DNA of 46,978 nt from Methanosarcina sp. (GCF_028693135.1 NZ_JAQUVZ010000025.1:1-46978), one strand, 5' to 3'; counted from the stretch's first letter, positions 33,510-43,104 are shown. Notes: generated by a model not told the origin, from the letters alone. Numbers and translations are program-made.

Positions 33510-36500
33510 TTATTTATTGCACCACCCACATATCCCCTTATAATCGCAGAAATAACAATTAGGCTCTTCCTTGATCTCAAAGTCCTCCTTCATTATATCC
33601 GCAACCGCCTTCTTGATCCTCACAACCACGGCTTCCACATCTTTCTCAGAAATATCCACGAGGCGGAGTTCTTTAACTTCGGGGTTTACGTAGAGGTGAC
33701 CTGCCTGGGTTGGGAGTTTGCCGTGTTTTTCTTTTACGGCGAGGCAGTAGAGGGCGATCTGGACATCTTCTTTGAGCTTTTTTTTGCTGGTGGGGGTTTT
33801 TCCGGTCTTGTAGTCGATAACGATGTATTCGTCGTCAGGGGTTTTGTCGAGGCGGTCGATGAATCCTCCGAATTGGGCGCCGTCGAGGGTGAGGTCGAAA
33901 CGTTCTTCGACTTCTATGGTTTCGTTTTTGCAGGTTTTTTCAAGGTTGAGCCAGAACTCCAGCATCTGTTTCATTTTGCCGAGTTCCTGCTGTTCCTGGG
34001 TGTCCGAGGCGAAGGTTGTGCCGTCCCAGGAGTCGTCAAGCATTTTGTGGGCGAGGTTGAGGTCTATGGGGTTGCCCTGCATCTTGAGTTTGGAGAGCTG
34101 TTCGTATACCGAGTGGACACCGGTTCCTACCTGGAAGTAGGTCTTCTGGGGAGTCGGGATGTTGAGAACGGAATTGTATTTGAACTTCAAAGGACAGTCC
34201 AGGTATTCCTTGATTTTGGAGGCGGAAAAGGACATATCAGGGTCAACGAGGGGAGGGACGCGGTTGACGATCAGGTTTTCTATTTCCTGGGGTTCCCTGG
34301 GGTTTACTCTTAGCAGGTCAGCCAGGTCGAAGGTGGCAAGATTTCCATTGAGTTCGACCTCCTTAAGCTGTGCGAGCACTACAAGGGATTCCAGAGCTTC
34401 TTTGATCTGACCCTGCCTGGTGTACATGTTGACCAGCCGCTGGTACTCATCCCTCTTGACCTTCAGGGGAGATTCCATTGCAAGCTCTTCTTTTGCGCCG
34501 GAGGCTTCGGTCTCTATATACTCAACAAGGGGGTTGGACAGGTAGTTGATCTGGTTCAGGAATTCGCTGGGCTTCGAACTTGTCTTGTTTCCGGCGTATA
34601 TCTCCGGGAAGACAAGGTACAGATGTTCCTTTGCGCGGGTCATTGCGACATAGGTGAGCCTCCTTTCCTCTTCAAGGTGCAGCACTTTCTCCTCTTCGTC
34701 ACTCTGAACGCCTTTTGCAAGCCCTGAAGGTACCGTAAAAGGCTTTTTCATGTAATTCAGGGGGAGGTGCCTTGCAGCCACATCGCAGACAAAAACGGCT
34801 TTTGCTTCTTTGCCCTTGGACTGGTGTATGGTCATGACCTTGACCGTATTCTCTTCACTGGACTCTCCGTCCTCTATGTCAAGCCCGAAAACAAGCCCTA
34901 CGTGTTCCATAGCGGTCTCAAACTCAGAGCCCCCATCGACGAGTTCAAGGTCTTCCACCATCTCTACAAGCGAGTTAAGGATTTTGATGTTCTTTCTGGA
35001 CTTTGCCGTGTCCTCATGCAGCTGGGAACGGTAGAGGTCCGTTTTTTCCAGCAGTAAATACTTCACGGTATCGGACGGAAGATGTTTCTTCTTAAAGGCC
35101 AGCATCTCCTCTATTCTCGCCAGTATTGATTGGACAAGGCTTTTCTGCGTGATGTCGATCTCATCAAGATGATCGGTAAGAACAGAGTATATCCCGTCGC
35201 CTTCCAGCTCATGCTTCCTGCTGAGCTTGCGGGCAAGGATATTTATCTTCTGGAGGTTATGTTCGGTCAAACCTTCCCTTGAAAAGAGCTTCGCAAAGGC
35301 AATCCCGTTGTTGAATGGGTCCGCAACTACACTTATGTAAGCCAGAGCTTCCTGGATTATAGGAAAACTCGGCAGTTTCAGGCTGCCAACATACTCAACA
35401 GGGATCATTTTGCTCTTCAGAGCATCGTTGAATTTCTTCCCGTCCGCCCTTTTTCGGGTAAGTATGTAAATGTCGTTTGGCTCAAGCCCCTCTTCATTCA
35501 CAAGCCTGTTTACCTCATCCGCCACCCATTCGGCTTCACTGATATCATCAGGGGTCTTTACAACCTTTACCCTGTCCCCGTCCCCGTTATGGGAGACAAG
35601 GTTCTTTTCCTGTCTCTCCGGATTGTGCTTTATGAGCTGCTGGGATATTTCAACGATCTGTGAAGTGGACCTGTAATTAACTTCAAGAGGGACCTTTTCC
35701 AGGGACTCATAGTATTCCTGAAGTTGCCTGATATTGGAAATATATGCCCCCCTGAACCTGTATATGCACTGGTCGTCATCCGCAACACAGGTCAGGTTAT
35801 TTCCATCAGCAATCAGGTTTATAAGGTAAAGCTGGGCATAATTCGTATCCTGGAATTCATCGACCAGAACGTAATCGTAACGCTTGCTTACCTGTTTTCT
35901 TATCACTTCATTCTCTGCCAGGAGATCGCAGGCGATATTTATCATGTCATCATAATCGATGAAGTTATTATCTGCCTTGTACTGCTGGTAATGTTCGAAG
36001 AATTTGGCAAGGTCGCTGAGAATTAACAATTCACTTTTTTGCTCCTCATCAATATCAGGTTCCGATGCCAATTTATTATCAATATAATCCTGCAGGTCAG
36101 AAGGAGATACAAGGTGGTCCCGCATCTGGGATACGCCTTCAAGCAAACTGGTTATAAGATCATAATGGTTTGAAGGAATTGCGATGTTTTCAAAGCCAAA
36201 AGAGTCTATATTGATGATTCCCCAGACGTGGGAATGCTCTTTAGAAATCAGCCTTACATTATGGTTTATTCCAGCATAAAGGAAAAATTCCCTGATGAGT
36301 TCATTGCAGTATGAGTGGAATGTAGAAACAGTAATATTGCTTTCTGCCCCAATTTCTTTTTCGATTCTTTCCTGCATCTCTCCTGCGGCTTTTTCCGAGA
36401 AAGTTAATGCCAGGATCCTGGCAGGGGATATCCCATTTTTAGTAAGATTGACAACTTTTTCAGTAATAGTCAGTGTTTTGCCAGACCCCGGTCCTGCAAG

Positions 36501-36569
36501 TATTAGCAGCGGACCATCGGTATAACCAACGGCTTTGGATTGACCTTCATTAAGTCCCCTGGATTCCAT
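33510..36569 (-). CDS. UvrD-type helicase with C-terminal Fe-S RecB-like nuclease
   Basis: 1019 aa. Superfamily 1 helicase motifs: Walker A LAGPGSGKTLTITEKV (residues 24-39), DEFQDTNYAQ (about 237) and RRLTYVAMTRAKEHLYLVF (about 635-653). The C-terminal domain is a PD-(D/E)XK nuclease: FGGFIDRLDKTPDDEYIVID and the adjoining YKTGKT (about 905-925). It ends in CYFCDYKGICGWC, and with an earlier YLDCPLKF gives the Cys set for a 4Fe-4S cluster as in AddB and Cas4-like nucleases. It probably processes DNA ends. The ATG at 36569 follows GGAGTATTTATT. The gene lies between a small unknown protein and the HARE-peptidase on one strand. Confidence 0.9.
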   Translation of the reverse strand: MESRGLNEGQSKAVGYTDGPLLILAGPGSGKTLTITEKVVNLTKNGISPARILALTFSEKAAGEMQERIEKEIGAESNITVSTFHSYCNELIREFFLYAGINHNVRLISKEHSHVWGIINIDSFGFENIAIPSNHYDLITSLLEGVSQMRDHLVSPSDLQDYIDNKLASEPDIDEEQKSELLILSDLAKFFEHYQQYKADNNFIDYDDMINIACDLLAENEVIRKQVSKRYDYVLVDEFQDTNYAQLYLINLIADGNNLTCVADDDQCIYRFRGAYISNIRQLQEYYESLEKVPLEVNYRSTSQIVEISQQLIKHNPERQEKNLVSHNGDGDRVKVVKTPDDISEAEWVADEVNRLVNEEGLEPNDIYILTRKRADGKKFNDALKSKMIPVEYVGSLKLPSFPIIQEALAYISVVADPFNNGIAFAKLFSREGLTEHNLQKINILARKLSRKHELEGDGIYSVLTDHLDEIDITQKSLVQSILARIEEMLAFKKKHLPSDTVKYLLLEKTDLYRSQLHEDTAKSRKNIKILNSLVEMVEDLELVDGGSEFETAMEHVGLVFGLDIEDGESSEENTVKVMTIHQSKGKEAKAVFVCDVAARHLPLNYMKKPFTVPSGLAKGVQSDEEEKVLHLEEERRLTYVAMTRAKEHLYLVFPEIYAGNKTSSKPSEFLNQINYLSNPLVEYIETEASGAKEELAMESPLKVKRDEYQRLVNMYTRQGQIKEALESLVVLAQLKEVELNGNLATFDLADLLRVNPREPQEIENLIVNRVPPLVDPDMSFSASKIKEYLDCPLKFKYNSVLNIPTPQKTYFQVGTGVHSVYEQLSKLKMQGNPIDLNLAHKMLDDSWDGTTFASDTQEQQELGKMKQMLEFWLNLEKTCKNETIEVEERFDLTLDGAQFGGFIDRLDKTPDDEYIVIDYKTGKTPTSKKKLKEDVQIALYCLAVKEKHGKLPTQAGHLYVNPEVKELRLVDISEKDVEAVVVRIKKAVADIMKEDFEIKEEPNCYFCDYKGICGWCNK

Positions 36570-36666
36570 AATAAATACTCCTATAGCCCACCACTTTACC
36601 AGTCAGTGTTTTTGAAATTGTGATCGCCAATATAAATATGAAATAAGTTATATTAGTTGGAATGGA

Positions 36667-37011
36667 TTAACTGTTTAAATAACTATCTAACACATACGCA
36701 ATTCTGCCAAGGTCATTTCTTGATAGTTCAGCGTAGAACTGTTTATCTCCATAGATCATGTTCATAACCCAGTTATCATTGGCAGACATCACAAAATCCA
36801 TCATCAGGTTTTTTCCATCTATATCTTCTACCAATGTCTCTTTCTGTATGAAAGGTGGTACCAGGATGGCTCTGAATTGATTGATCATTTGACCAGCAAC
36901 AAACCATTCCAATTTGAACTGTATCAATGTATCAGGAGTTTCCAGTTTAAACTGCTCATTTTTGATACTCAGATCAATCCTTTTCCTTTCAATTCCTAAT
37001 TCCCATTCCAT
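36667..37011 (-). CDS. Unknown 114-aa protein
   Basis: I do not recognise this protein. It is soluble, with alternating strand-like stretches (IQFKLEWFVAGQMINQFRAI, later NWVMNMIYGDKQFYAELSRN) and ends in a helix DLGRIAYVLDSYLN. A perfect AGGAGGT stands 7 bases before the ATG, so it is well translated. It lies 56 bases after the HEAT-repeat gene and 97 bases before the helicase-nuclease, so it may belong with either. Confidence 0.75.
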   Translation of the reverse strand: MEWELGIERKRIDLSIKNEQFKLETPDTLIQFKLEWFVAGQMINQFRAILVPPFIQKETLVEDIDGKNLMMDFVMSANDNWVMNMIYGDKQFYAELSRNDLGRIAYVLDSYLNS

Positions 37012-37067
37012 ACTTTTACCTCCTTTTTCCGGATCTCATTTTGTAGCTCGATAGTTTTCAATATTGC

Positions 37068-38120
37068 TCAGTCGCTTTGCGTTATGCTGGCAAGGGCGCT
37101 TTTTGCAACTCTCCTAACATCCGGGTCTTCATTTTCATCCTTTGCTAACCTTTTGAGCGGTACGATTGCCTTTTTGTCTCCCATCTGAGCCAGGCTTTGA
37201 GCAGCGTAATATCTGGTCTCAACATCGTCATCGTACAGTGCATTGATAAGAGGTGCGAATGCTAAATTACCCATCTTGGAAAGGATTTGAGAAGCAGGCT
37301 CCTTGATGGCAAGATTTTCCGCTTTAAATGCTTCAATAAGCAGTTCAACGGTCCTTTTAGTTCTGAATTTCAAAATAGCTGACATTATGACTTCATGTGC
37401 AGAAAAATAGAAACCTCCTCCACGTGAATCCAGCACCTCTATCATAGGTGCAACTGCCCTTCTATCCCCGATTTTACCAAGTGCCTCTGCAGCCGATGCC
37501 CTGACCTTATAATCCTTGTCTTTCAAAAGGTCCATAAGGGGAAAAACCGCTTTTTTATTTCCAATCTTTCCAAGTGCAACTGCCGCGCATTTTCGAACAT
37601 ATATATCGTCATCATTCAGAGATTCAATTAATACATCGATAGATTCAGGATCCCCTATTTTTCCAAGGGCCTCTGCTGCACATGCCCTTACATGATAATT
37701 TGTACTGTCCCTTAAAATTGCTATAAGAGGCTTTACTGCTTGATAATTTACCATCAGGCCAAGCGTCCTTGCAGCATTAGATGCTTTCACATCATCCTCA
37801 AGTTTTAACATTTCAGTGAGTGGTTCAATAGCAGGCTCGCCTATAGCACTGAGTGCTTTGATTAAACCCCACTGGATGTTAGCATCACTTTCATTAAAAG
37901 ATTCCAGGATAGGCTGGATTGCAGGTTTTCCAATGGACCCCAGAGCCTCAGTTATCTCAGAATGTACCATAATGTAATGATCATCCTCCAATGCATTGAT
38001 TAAAAGATATATGCCGTTTTCTCCCATGGAAATGAGCGAACCTAATGCACCTTTTCGGATTGATGCTATTTCGCTGTTCAAATTTTGAATCAATTTTCCA
38101 ATATCCTGTGAATCATTCAT
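37068..38120 (-). CDS. HEAT-repeat (PBS lyase-like) protein
   Basis: 350 aa built almost wholly of about eleven ~31-residue HEAT repeats, e.g. ACAAEALGKIGDPESIDVLI, CAAVALGKIGNKKAVFPLMD and ASAAEALGKIGDRRAVAPMI. Such solenoids bind proteins and are very common in Methanosarcina; no enzyme motif is seen. There is no signal peptide, so it is cytoplasmic. It heads a same-strand series with the 114-aa protein and the helicase-nuclease. Its role is not predictable from sequence. Confidence 0.9.
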   Translation of the reverse strand: MNDSQDIGKLIQNLNSEIASIRKGALGSLISMGENGIYLLINALEDDHYIMVHSEITEALGSIGKPAIQPILESFNESDANIQWGLIKALSAIGEPAIEPLTEMLKLEDDVKASNAARTLGLMVNYQAVKPLIAILRDSTNYHVRACAAEALGKIGDPESIDVLIESLNDDDIYVRKCAAVALGKIGNKKAVFPLMDLLKDKDYKVRASAAEALGKIGDRRAVAPMIEVLDSRGGGFYFSAHEVIMSAILKFRTKRTVELLIEAFKAENLAIKEPASQILSKMGNLAFAPLINALYDDDVETRYYAAQSLAQMGDKKAIVPLKRLAKDENEDPDVRRVAKSALASITQSD

Positions 38121-38498
38121 ATAATCACTTTCATATTATTCATCTATTCAACGCACGCTTCTCATATCAAAGTATGATTAAGCCACAATTCCACCTAATT
38201 TATTCCAAATGACTTCTTAATTTTTTTCATTCAACTCCCATTTTCAACCCCCTCCCATAAAAAGAACTTAATTTTTTTATTAATATGGTCAAGTTTCCAT
38301 TTGGCCCGTCTTATGAATAAAATTTTGTATGTTATTTAAAGTATTGATAAAAGACATATCAACTTTGTGGTCTTTTTTATAGACTGGGCAGGGATTTTCG
38401 CAGAATTATAAGATTCATGCACAACTTATTGATATTATGGATTCTGTTTTCTCAGCTGATACCATAAAATTATTCAATCCCAGGGTTTACAGTTACCA
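38121..38498. other. AT-rich spacer
   Basis: No gene is seen. It presumably holds the promoter of the HEAT-repeat gene near its 38121 end, but no box stands out. Confidence 0.4.
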
Positions 38499-38681
38499 CT
38501 AATTAGTACAGTGTTTTCTTACAAAAAACGCATTGTATAGGCGCGGCACCTTTAGAAAATATAAAAACTGTCTAAACTCAAAACAAGCTTTTTCAGGAAG
38601 ATCTTTTCCGATGGTTTTTAATGTGTTTTCAGCGTGGGTACCATAAACTGATCTAATTTTCAGGGAGATAAAATACGCTTC
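38499..38681 (-). pseudogene. Unidentified 60-codon gene remnant
   Basis: An open frame between stops, without ATG/GTG/TTG at its head, encodes YFISLKIRSVYGTHAENTLK, then KDLPEKACFEFRQFLYFLKV. The composition is clearly protein-like. I cannot assign a family; a transposase or nuclease scrap is possible. Confidence 0.35.
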
Positions 38682-38734
38682 CTACGATACCCTGGTTTAT
38701 ATTCTTCATCTCTGTAGATTCTTTTTTGGAAAAG

Positions 38735-38793
38735 GCCCGTGCTGCGCACGGTGACAGAAAGACCGGAGATAGCCATTCAATCTGCTCCGGTCT
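38735..38793 (-). terminator. Two hairpins downstream of the aminotransferase gene
   Basis: Minus strand, about 70 bases after the stop at 38862: the stem AGACCGGAG/CTCCGGTCT (38760-38793, 16-base loop), then CCGTGC/GCACGG (38735-38752) followed by a short pyrimidine run. This is a plausible transcription end. Confidence 0.5.
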
Positions 38794-38861
38794 ATTCTTA
38801 TCAGAATTTTTTCCGCCGATGGGATTAGATAAAAGTCATATATTGCACTTTTATTCTACCT

Positions 38862-40199
38862 TTACCTCACCGTTCTCCTCAGCGCTTTTTCTAATTTATC
38901 GAGCCCGAGATCAGCCTCTTCATCGGTCATGACGAGGGGTGGAGAGAAGCGGATTACGGAGTCTCCGCAGGGGAGGAGCAGGACTCCTTCTTTAAATGCT
39001 TCCCTGACGATCCTGTCTCTTCGGTTAGGGTCTATGGATTTGTCGGATTTTACGATTTCTGCCCCTATCATAAGGCCGAGGCCACGAACGTCTCCTATGC
39101 AGGGGAAATTCTCCTGCAGCTCCCTGAGGCGCTGCCGGATATGCGCTCCCATTTCTCTGACATGGTTTTCTATGTTTTCCTTTTCCAGAAATTCAAGGGA
39201 AGCGAGAGCTGCAGCTGAAGATAGGAGATTTCCGCCGAAGGTGTTTGAATGGACGCCGGGAGGCCAGTCCATAAGGTCTCTGTCTGCAAGCATTGCGCCT
39301 ATAGGGAGGCCTGAGCCAAGGGCTTTTGCAAGACAGGTAATGTCAGGCCTCACCTCAAAGTTTTCCATGGCAAGGAAGGGGCCTGTCCTGAAACAGCCCG
39401 TCTGGACTTCATCGGCTACAAGGAGAACGTCATTATCCGTGCAGATTTTTCTTACTTCCTTGTGAAACTCCGGGGGCGGGACTATATAGCCTCCTTCTCC
39501 CTGGATTGGCTCAATAAAAACGGCAGCAGTGTCCTCGGGGCTCAGTTCTTTCCGGAAAATGAGGTTTTCAATCTGCTTTGCACACTCGACTCCGCAGGAA
39601 GGATATTCGAGATTAATGGGACAGCGGTAACAGTAAGCATAGGGGGTGTGCACTGTACGAATGGTAGGGAAATGTTCCTTTTGCCTGAGTTTTGAGCAGG
39701 TCAGGGAAAGAGCACCCAGGGTTCGGCCGTGGAAAGCGTTATAAAAAGAAATAAAGTTCTGGCGCTTCGTCTTCCAGAGAGCAAGTTTCATTGCAGCTTC
39801 TACAGCTTCGGTGCCGCTGTTGCAATAAAAGACCTTTGAGTAGCCTGAAAGTTCCCGTAGTTTTTTTGCAAGCTTTAATGGAGGCTCGGCAAAAAAGTCC
39901 CCGTATCCGCAGTGGACCATTTTCTCCAGCTGGGCTGAGATGGCGGCTTTAACCTCAGTATTTGAGTAGCCTGCATTCATGACAGCAATCCCTGCAATGA
40001 AATCTATGTATTCCTTTCCGTCTATGTCTTTGATTATGGAACCATTTGCTCTGTCAACAACCAGGGGATAGGGGCGGGCTACACATGCAGATATTACATT
40101 GCAGTCCTGCCCTATGATCTCTCTGGCTTTTGGGCCAACCACATCACTCAATCCATTTTCCTGTTCGAAAAAGTCAATTTCTGTTTCCAGCTTCCTCAT
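38862..40199 (-). CDS. Class III PLP aminotransferase (acetylornithine/GABA family)
   Basis: 445 aa. Motifs: VFYCNSGTEAVEAAMKLA (phosphate loop), FYNAFHGRTLGALSLT, LVADEVQTGC (D263 to pyridine N) and CLAKALGSGLPIGAM (Lys292, Schiff base). A CYRCP...CGVEC Cys cluster (190-206) is typical of the archaeal acetylornithine/ornithine/GABA branch, which also contains amino-acid racemases. The ATG at 40199 was chosen because AGAGG precedes it; an upstream TTG (40229) lacks a ribosome site. It follows the aldehyde dehydrogenase by 97 bases. The pair would convert an omega-amino acid to its semialdehyde and then to the acid, for example GABA to succinate; the substrate is inferred. Confidence 0.88.
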   Translation of the reverse strand: MRKLETEIDFFEQENGLSDVVGPKAREIIGQDCNVISACVARPYPLVVDRANGSIIKDIDGKEYIDFIAGIAVMNAGYSNTEVKAAISAQLEKMVHCGYGDFFAEPPLKLAKKLRELSGYSKVFYCNSGTEAVEAAMKLALWKTKRQNFISFYNAFHGRTLGALSLTCSKLRQKEHFPTIRTVHTPYAYCYRCPINLEYPSCGVECAKQIENLIFRKELSPEDTAAVFIEPIQGEGGYIVPPPEFHKEVRKICTDNDVLLVADEVQTGCFRTGPFLAMENFEVRPDITCLAKALGSGLPIGAMLADRDLMDWPPGVHSNTFGGNLLSSAAALASLEFLEKENIENHVREMGAHIRQRLRELQENFPCIGDVRGLGLMIGAEIVKSDKSIDPNRRDRIVREAFKEGVLLLPCGDSVIRFSPPLVMTDEEADLGLDKLEKALRRTVR

Positions 40200-40296
40200 C
40201 GCGTCCTCTGATCGTTCTGTTTTTTCCAAATTTTTCCATTTTTCAAGCCTTTCCGGTTTATCGTTATCCAGAATGCTTCCCCCCTCTTCCCATATT

Positions 40297-41775
40297 TTAT
40301 TCCGTATCTATCTGAGCTTTCTGCAGCCTACCGCTGTAGTCTACGTACACGGCTTTTACTTCTGTGAATTCTTTGATAGCTTCTGTCCCGGCTTCTCTGA
40401 ATCCGTTTCCGGTCCCTTTTACGCCCCCGAAAGGAAGATGGACTTCGGCACCTATTGTAGGGGCATTGACATATGTGATCCCTGCTTCGATCTTTTTAAT
40501 CGCCCTGAAGGCGTTTCCAATGCTTTCGGTGTAAATTGCCGAAGAAAGCCCATATCTGGTGTTATTGGCAACTTCAATTGCTTCCTCAAGCCCTGAAACC
40601 ATAATGATGCTGAGCACAGGCCCGAAGATCTCTTCCTGTGCAATTCTCATATCCGGCGTGACATCCGTAAAGATAGTCGGTTCAAAAAAATAGCCCGGAA
40701 GCCCGGGATCTATAGCATTTCCTCCACAGAGGAGAGTTGCACCTTCTTCTTTTCCTATCCTGACGTACCTCTCAATTTTCTCAAGCTGGGCTTTATTAAT
40801 TACAGGCCCGATATCCGTTTCAGGCAGAAGCCCGTTTCCTACTCTGAGAGATTTGGTTTTTGCAAGCAGCCTTGAGATAAACTCGTCCTTTATTTTTTCG
40901 TGCAGGATAAGCCTGCTTGTAGCTGTGCAGCGCTGGCCTGTTGTCCCGAACGCCCCCCAGAGCACACCTTCAAGAGCAAGTTCAAGGTCGGCATCATCCA
41001 TGACAATTACCGGGTTTTTGCCTCCCAGTTCCAGAGAAACCCTCTTTATCGTTTTTGCACATTCCCCCATGATCCATTTTCCGGTTTCAAGGCTTCCTGT
41101 AAATGAAATTGCCTTTATTCGGGGGTGCTGGACGATGGCTTTTCCAACGCTTCCTCCGGGTCCTGGCACAATGTTTACCACTCCCGGAGGCAGGCCTGCT
41201 TCCATCAGGATTTCTACAAGTTTAATTGCAAGCAGGGGCGTGTCGCTTGAAGGCTTGAACACGATAGCATTTCCTGCAATAAGGGCTGGCATGATCTTCC
41301 AGCTGGGAATTGCAATAGGAAAGTTCCAGGGTGTTATCATGCCCACAACTCCTATCGGCCTGAGCATGGTCATGCAGAACTTGTCCTTGAGTTCGGAAGT
41401 TGTTGTCTCCCCAAACATCCGCCTGCCTTCCCCTGCGGCATAATTGGTAATGTCTATTGCTTCCTGTACATCCCCCCTTGTTTCGGGCAGCACCTTTCCC
41501 ATCTCTTCGGTCATGAGTACGGCAAGATCTTCCTTTCTCTCCTGCAAGATGCGAGCCGCCCTGAAGAGCACTTCAGCCCTTCTGGGAGCCGGAACTTCGC
41601 TCCATACTCTTAACCCCTCCTCAGCAGACTCAACTGCCCTGTCCACATCCTCTTTTCCGGCTACCTGTACCGTAGCAAGGTTTTCAAGAGTAGCAGGATT
41701 GATATCATCAAAAGTTTCTCCGGTTGACGAGTCTTTCGACTCCCCATCTATAAGCAATTTGTACTCCAGAACCAC
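40297..41775 (-). CDS. NAD(P)-dependent aldehyde dehydrogenase
   Basis: 492 aa, full length for the family. Landmarks: TPWNFPIAIPSWKI (N151), FTGSLETGKWIM (cofactor loop), SLELGGKNPVIV (E249), FGTTGQRCTATSR (catalytic C283) and EIFGPVLSIIM. This fits succinate-semialdehyde, lactaldehyde or non-phosphorylating glyceraldehyde-3-phosphate type enzymes. The GTG at 41775 has a strong AAGAGGGGATTTT upstream. It lies just before the class III aminotransferase on the same strand, which favours a semialdehyde substrate. Confidence 0.92.
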   Translation of the reverse strand: MVLEYKLLIDGESKDSSTGETFDDINPATLENLATVQVAGKEDVDRAVESAEEGLRVWSEVPAPRRAEVLFRAARILQERKEDLAVLMTEEMGKVLPETRGDVQEAIDITNYAAGEGRRMFGETTTSELKDKFCMTMLRPIGVVGMITPWNFPIAIPSWKIMPALIAGNAIVFKPSSDTPLLAIKLVEILMEAGLPPGVVNIVPGPGGSVGKAIVQHPRIKAISFTGSLETGKWIMGECAKTIKRVSLELGGKNPVIVMDDADLELALEGVLWGAFGTTGQRCTATSRLILHEKIKDEFISRLLAKTKSLRVGNGLLPETDIGPVINKAQLEKIERYVRIGKEEGATLLCGGNAIDPGLPGYFFEPTIFTDVTPDMRIAQEEIFGPVLSIIMVSGLEEAIEVANNTRYGLSSAIYTESIGNAFRAIKKIEAGITYVNAPTIGAEVHLPFGGVKGTGNGFREAGTEAIKEFTEVKAVYVDYSGRLQKAQIDTE

Positions 41776-41980
41776 AAAATCCCCTCTTAAAACAATGAGT
41801 ATAATACCACATAAATATATCCAGAAAACGTTTTCGGCTGAACATAAATAATTTCAGAGTATTCTACTGTTATTTCTAAAAACTTGCCCACAGTAATAGC
41901 AGAGATGAATAAACTTTATTATCAAATATTATTGGAAAATAAGGAATTTTGTGGAAAATAACAAAACCTCATTTAAAAAT

Positions 41981-42056
41981 GGTTAACTAAAAAATGGTTA
42001 ACTAAAAAAAAGGTTAACTAAAAAAAGGTTAACTAAAAAAAGGTTAACTAAAATTG
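41981..42056. repeat. Five tandem copies of GGTTAACTAAAAAAA
   Basis: GGTTAAC begins at 41981, 41996, 42012, 42027 and 42042, a period of 15-16 bases. The units are separated only by A runs. Just after, a 16-base TTAGAYGTGGTTATT unit appears twice (about 42062-42093). They lie between the response regulator and the aldehyde dehydrogenase; this 360-base spacer holds no gene. Confidence 0.9.
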
Positions 42057-42137
42057 CGTGATTAGACGTGGTTATTATTAGATGTGGTTATTTATACATA
42101 TTACATGACATAAGCTAAAGCTGCTTCTTTCAGAGAT

Positions 42138-42542
42138 TCAAATTCTTTCTTTATACTCTTCATCAACCTGATTTAATCTAACAATCTGCCAGATCCGCTG
42201 TGAAAGTTCGGAGCACTGAGCTTTAGGATCTCCTCTTTTCTGAATAAAGGAATCTGCGCCATTTTCGATAGCTTGGCTCATTAATTCTTCTTTGCCCGCT
42301 CCTGTAAACAGGATAAAAGGGATATTAATTCTCTTATCACGGATAGTTCTCAGAAATGAAATACCATCCATATAAGGCATATCATAATCCGAAACTACTA
42401 CATCATAGGAGAGCTCATTTAACTTCTCAAGAGCCTGTCCTGCAGATTCCACTGTATCGGAGTTTATGTCGTGGAACACTTCTAAGAAAGTCTTTGACAG
42501 CTCCAAGAATACTGGATCGTCGTCTACAAGCAGTACTTTCAT
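42138..42542 (-). CDS. Single-domain response regulator
   Basis: 134 aa, a receiver domain alone. Acidic pair D7/D8 (VLLVDDDPVF), phospho-acceptor D52 in VVVSDYDMPYMDG, T80 in FILFTGAG and K102 in FIQKRGDP are all present. There is no output domain, so it acts through partners, as many Methanosarcina receivers do. The ATG at 42542 has GGAG ten bases upstream; a start 14 codons earlier is also open but less likely. No kinase gene is nearby. Confidence 0.9.
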   Translation of the reverse strand: MKVLLVDDDPVFLELSKTFLEVFHDINSDTVESAGQALEKLNELSYDVVVSDYDMPYMDGISFLRTIRDKRINIPFILFTGAGKEELMSQAIENGADSFIQKRGDPKAQCSELSQRIWQIVRLNQVDEEYKERI

Positions 42543-43078
42543 GGGGGTTTTCTCCGTAAAGTTATGATTTTGCAGTATTAACAAAGGAACTTTCGCATTC
42601 CTCGTGTACTGGTAAAAGATTTTATTGTTCAGTTATATTTTTGGTAGTTTCGATATAAATCTGAGATATGCAGAGATAAGGTATAATTTCATACTTATAT
42701 CCCCTTTTTCAAGCTCAACCCCGGCAGACAGGAATTAAGTGTTATGATATGTATGATTTTGAAATACCATTAGAGCATACTTATCAATATAATTTTTATG
42801 CTGTAAGTAAGAAGGTATTTTAATTAATATAAAAAGTTAACTTACGCAAATAACTTTATACATAAACTGTCACAGGATTTTCTGATTATTTGATCTATTT
42901 TCTACAAAGAATTTTTTTTCTTTTGAATAAATAATGGAAGATGCGAAAGAAATAAGATCGAAAAGGTATGGGCAAAAAAACAAGAACAAAAATTAAAAAG
43001 TAGAGGTAAAAGAATAACTGGACATAAATAAAAGGAACAGAAACAACTGAAAATGGAATAACGGAAAAACAGATGCAG
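42543..43078. other. AT-rich spacer between gatE and response regulator
   Basis: About 500 bases with no gene that I can support. It contains A/T-rich runs and the upstream region of the response regulator; the part near gatE (about 42930-43080) is strongly A-rich on the plus strand. Confidence 0.4.
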
Positions 43079-43104
43079 AAAAAAGGCCAGGGATTTTATC
43101 CCTG
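43079..43104 (-). terminator. Stem-loop terminator of gatE
   Basis: Minus strand: CAGGGAT/ATCCCTG stem (43088-43104) with a 3-base loop, overlapping the gatE stop, then GCC and six T. It has the form of an intrinsic terminator. Confidence 0.7.

Noticed and set aside
33696-34313. 205-aa plus-strand ORF
   Set aside because: It lies antisense to the helicase-nuclease in the nuclease domain; its Gly/Phe/Val-rich composition is a reading-frame shadow.
41981-42056. A-rich tandem repeats as a CRISPR array
   Set aside because: The units are 15-16 bases with no unique spacers, only A runs between GGTTAAC cores.
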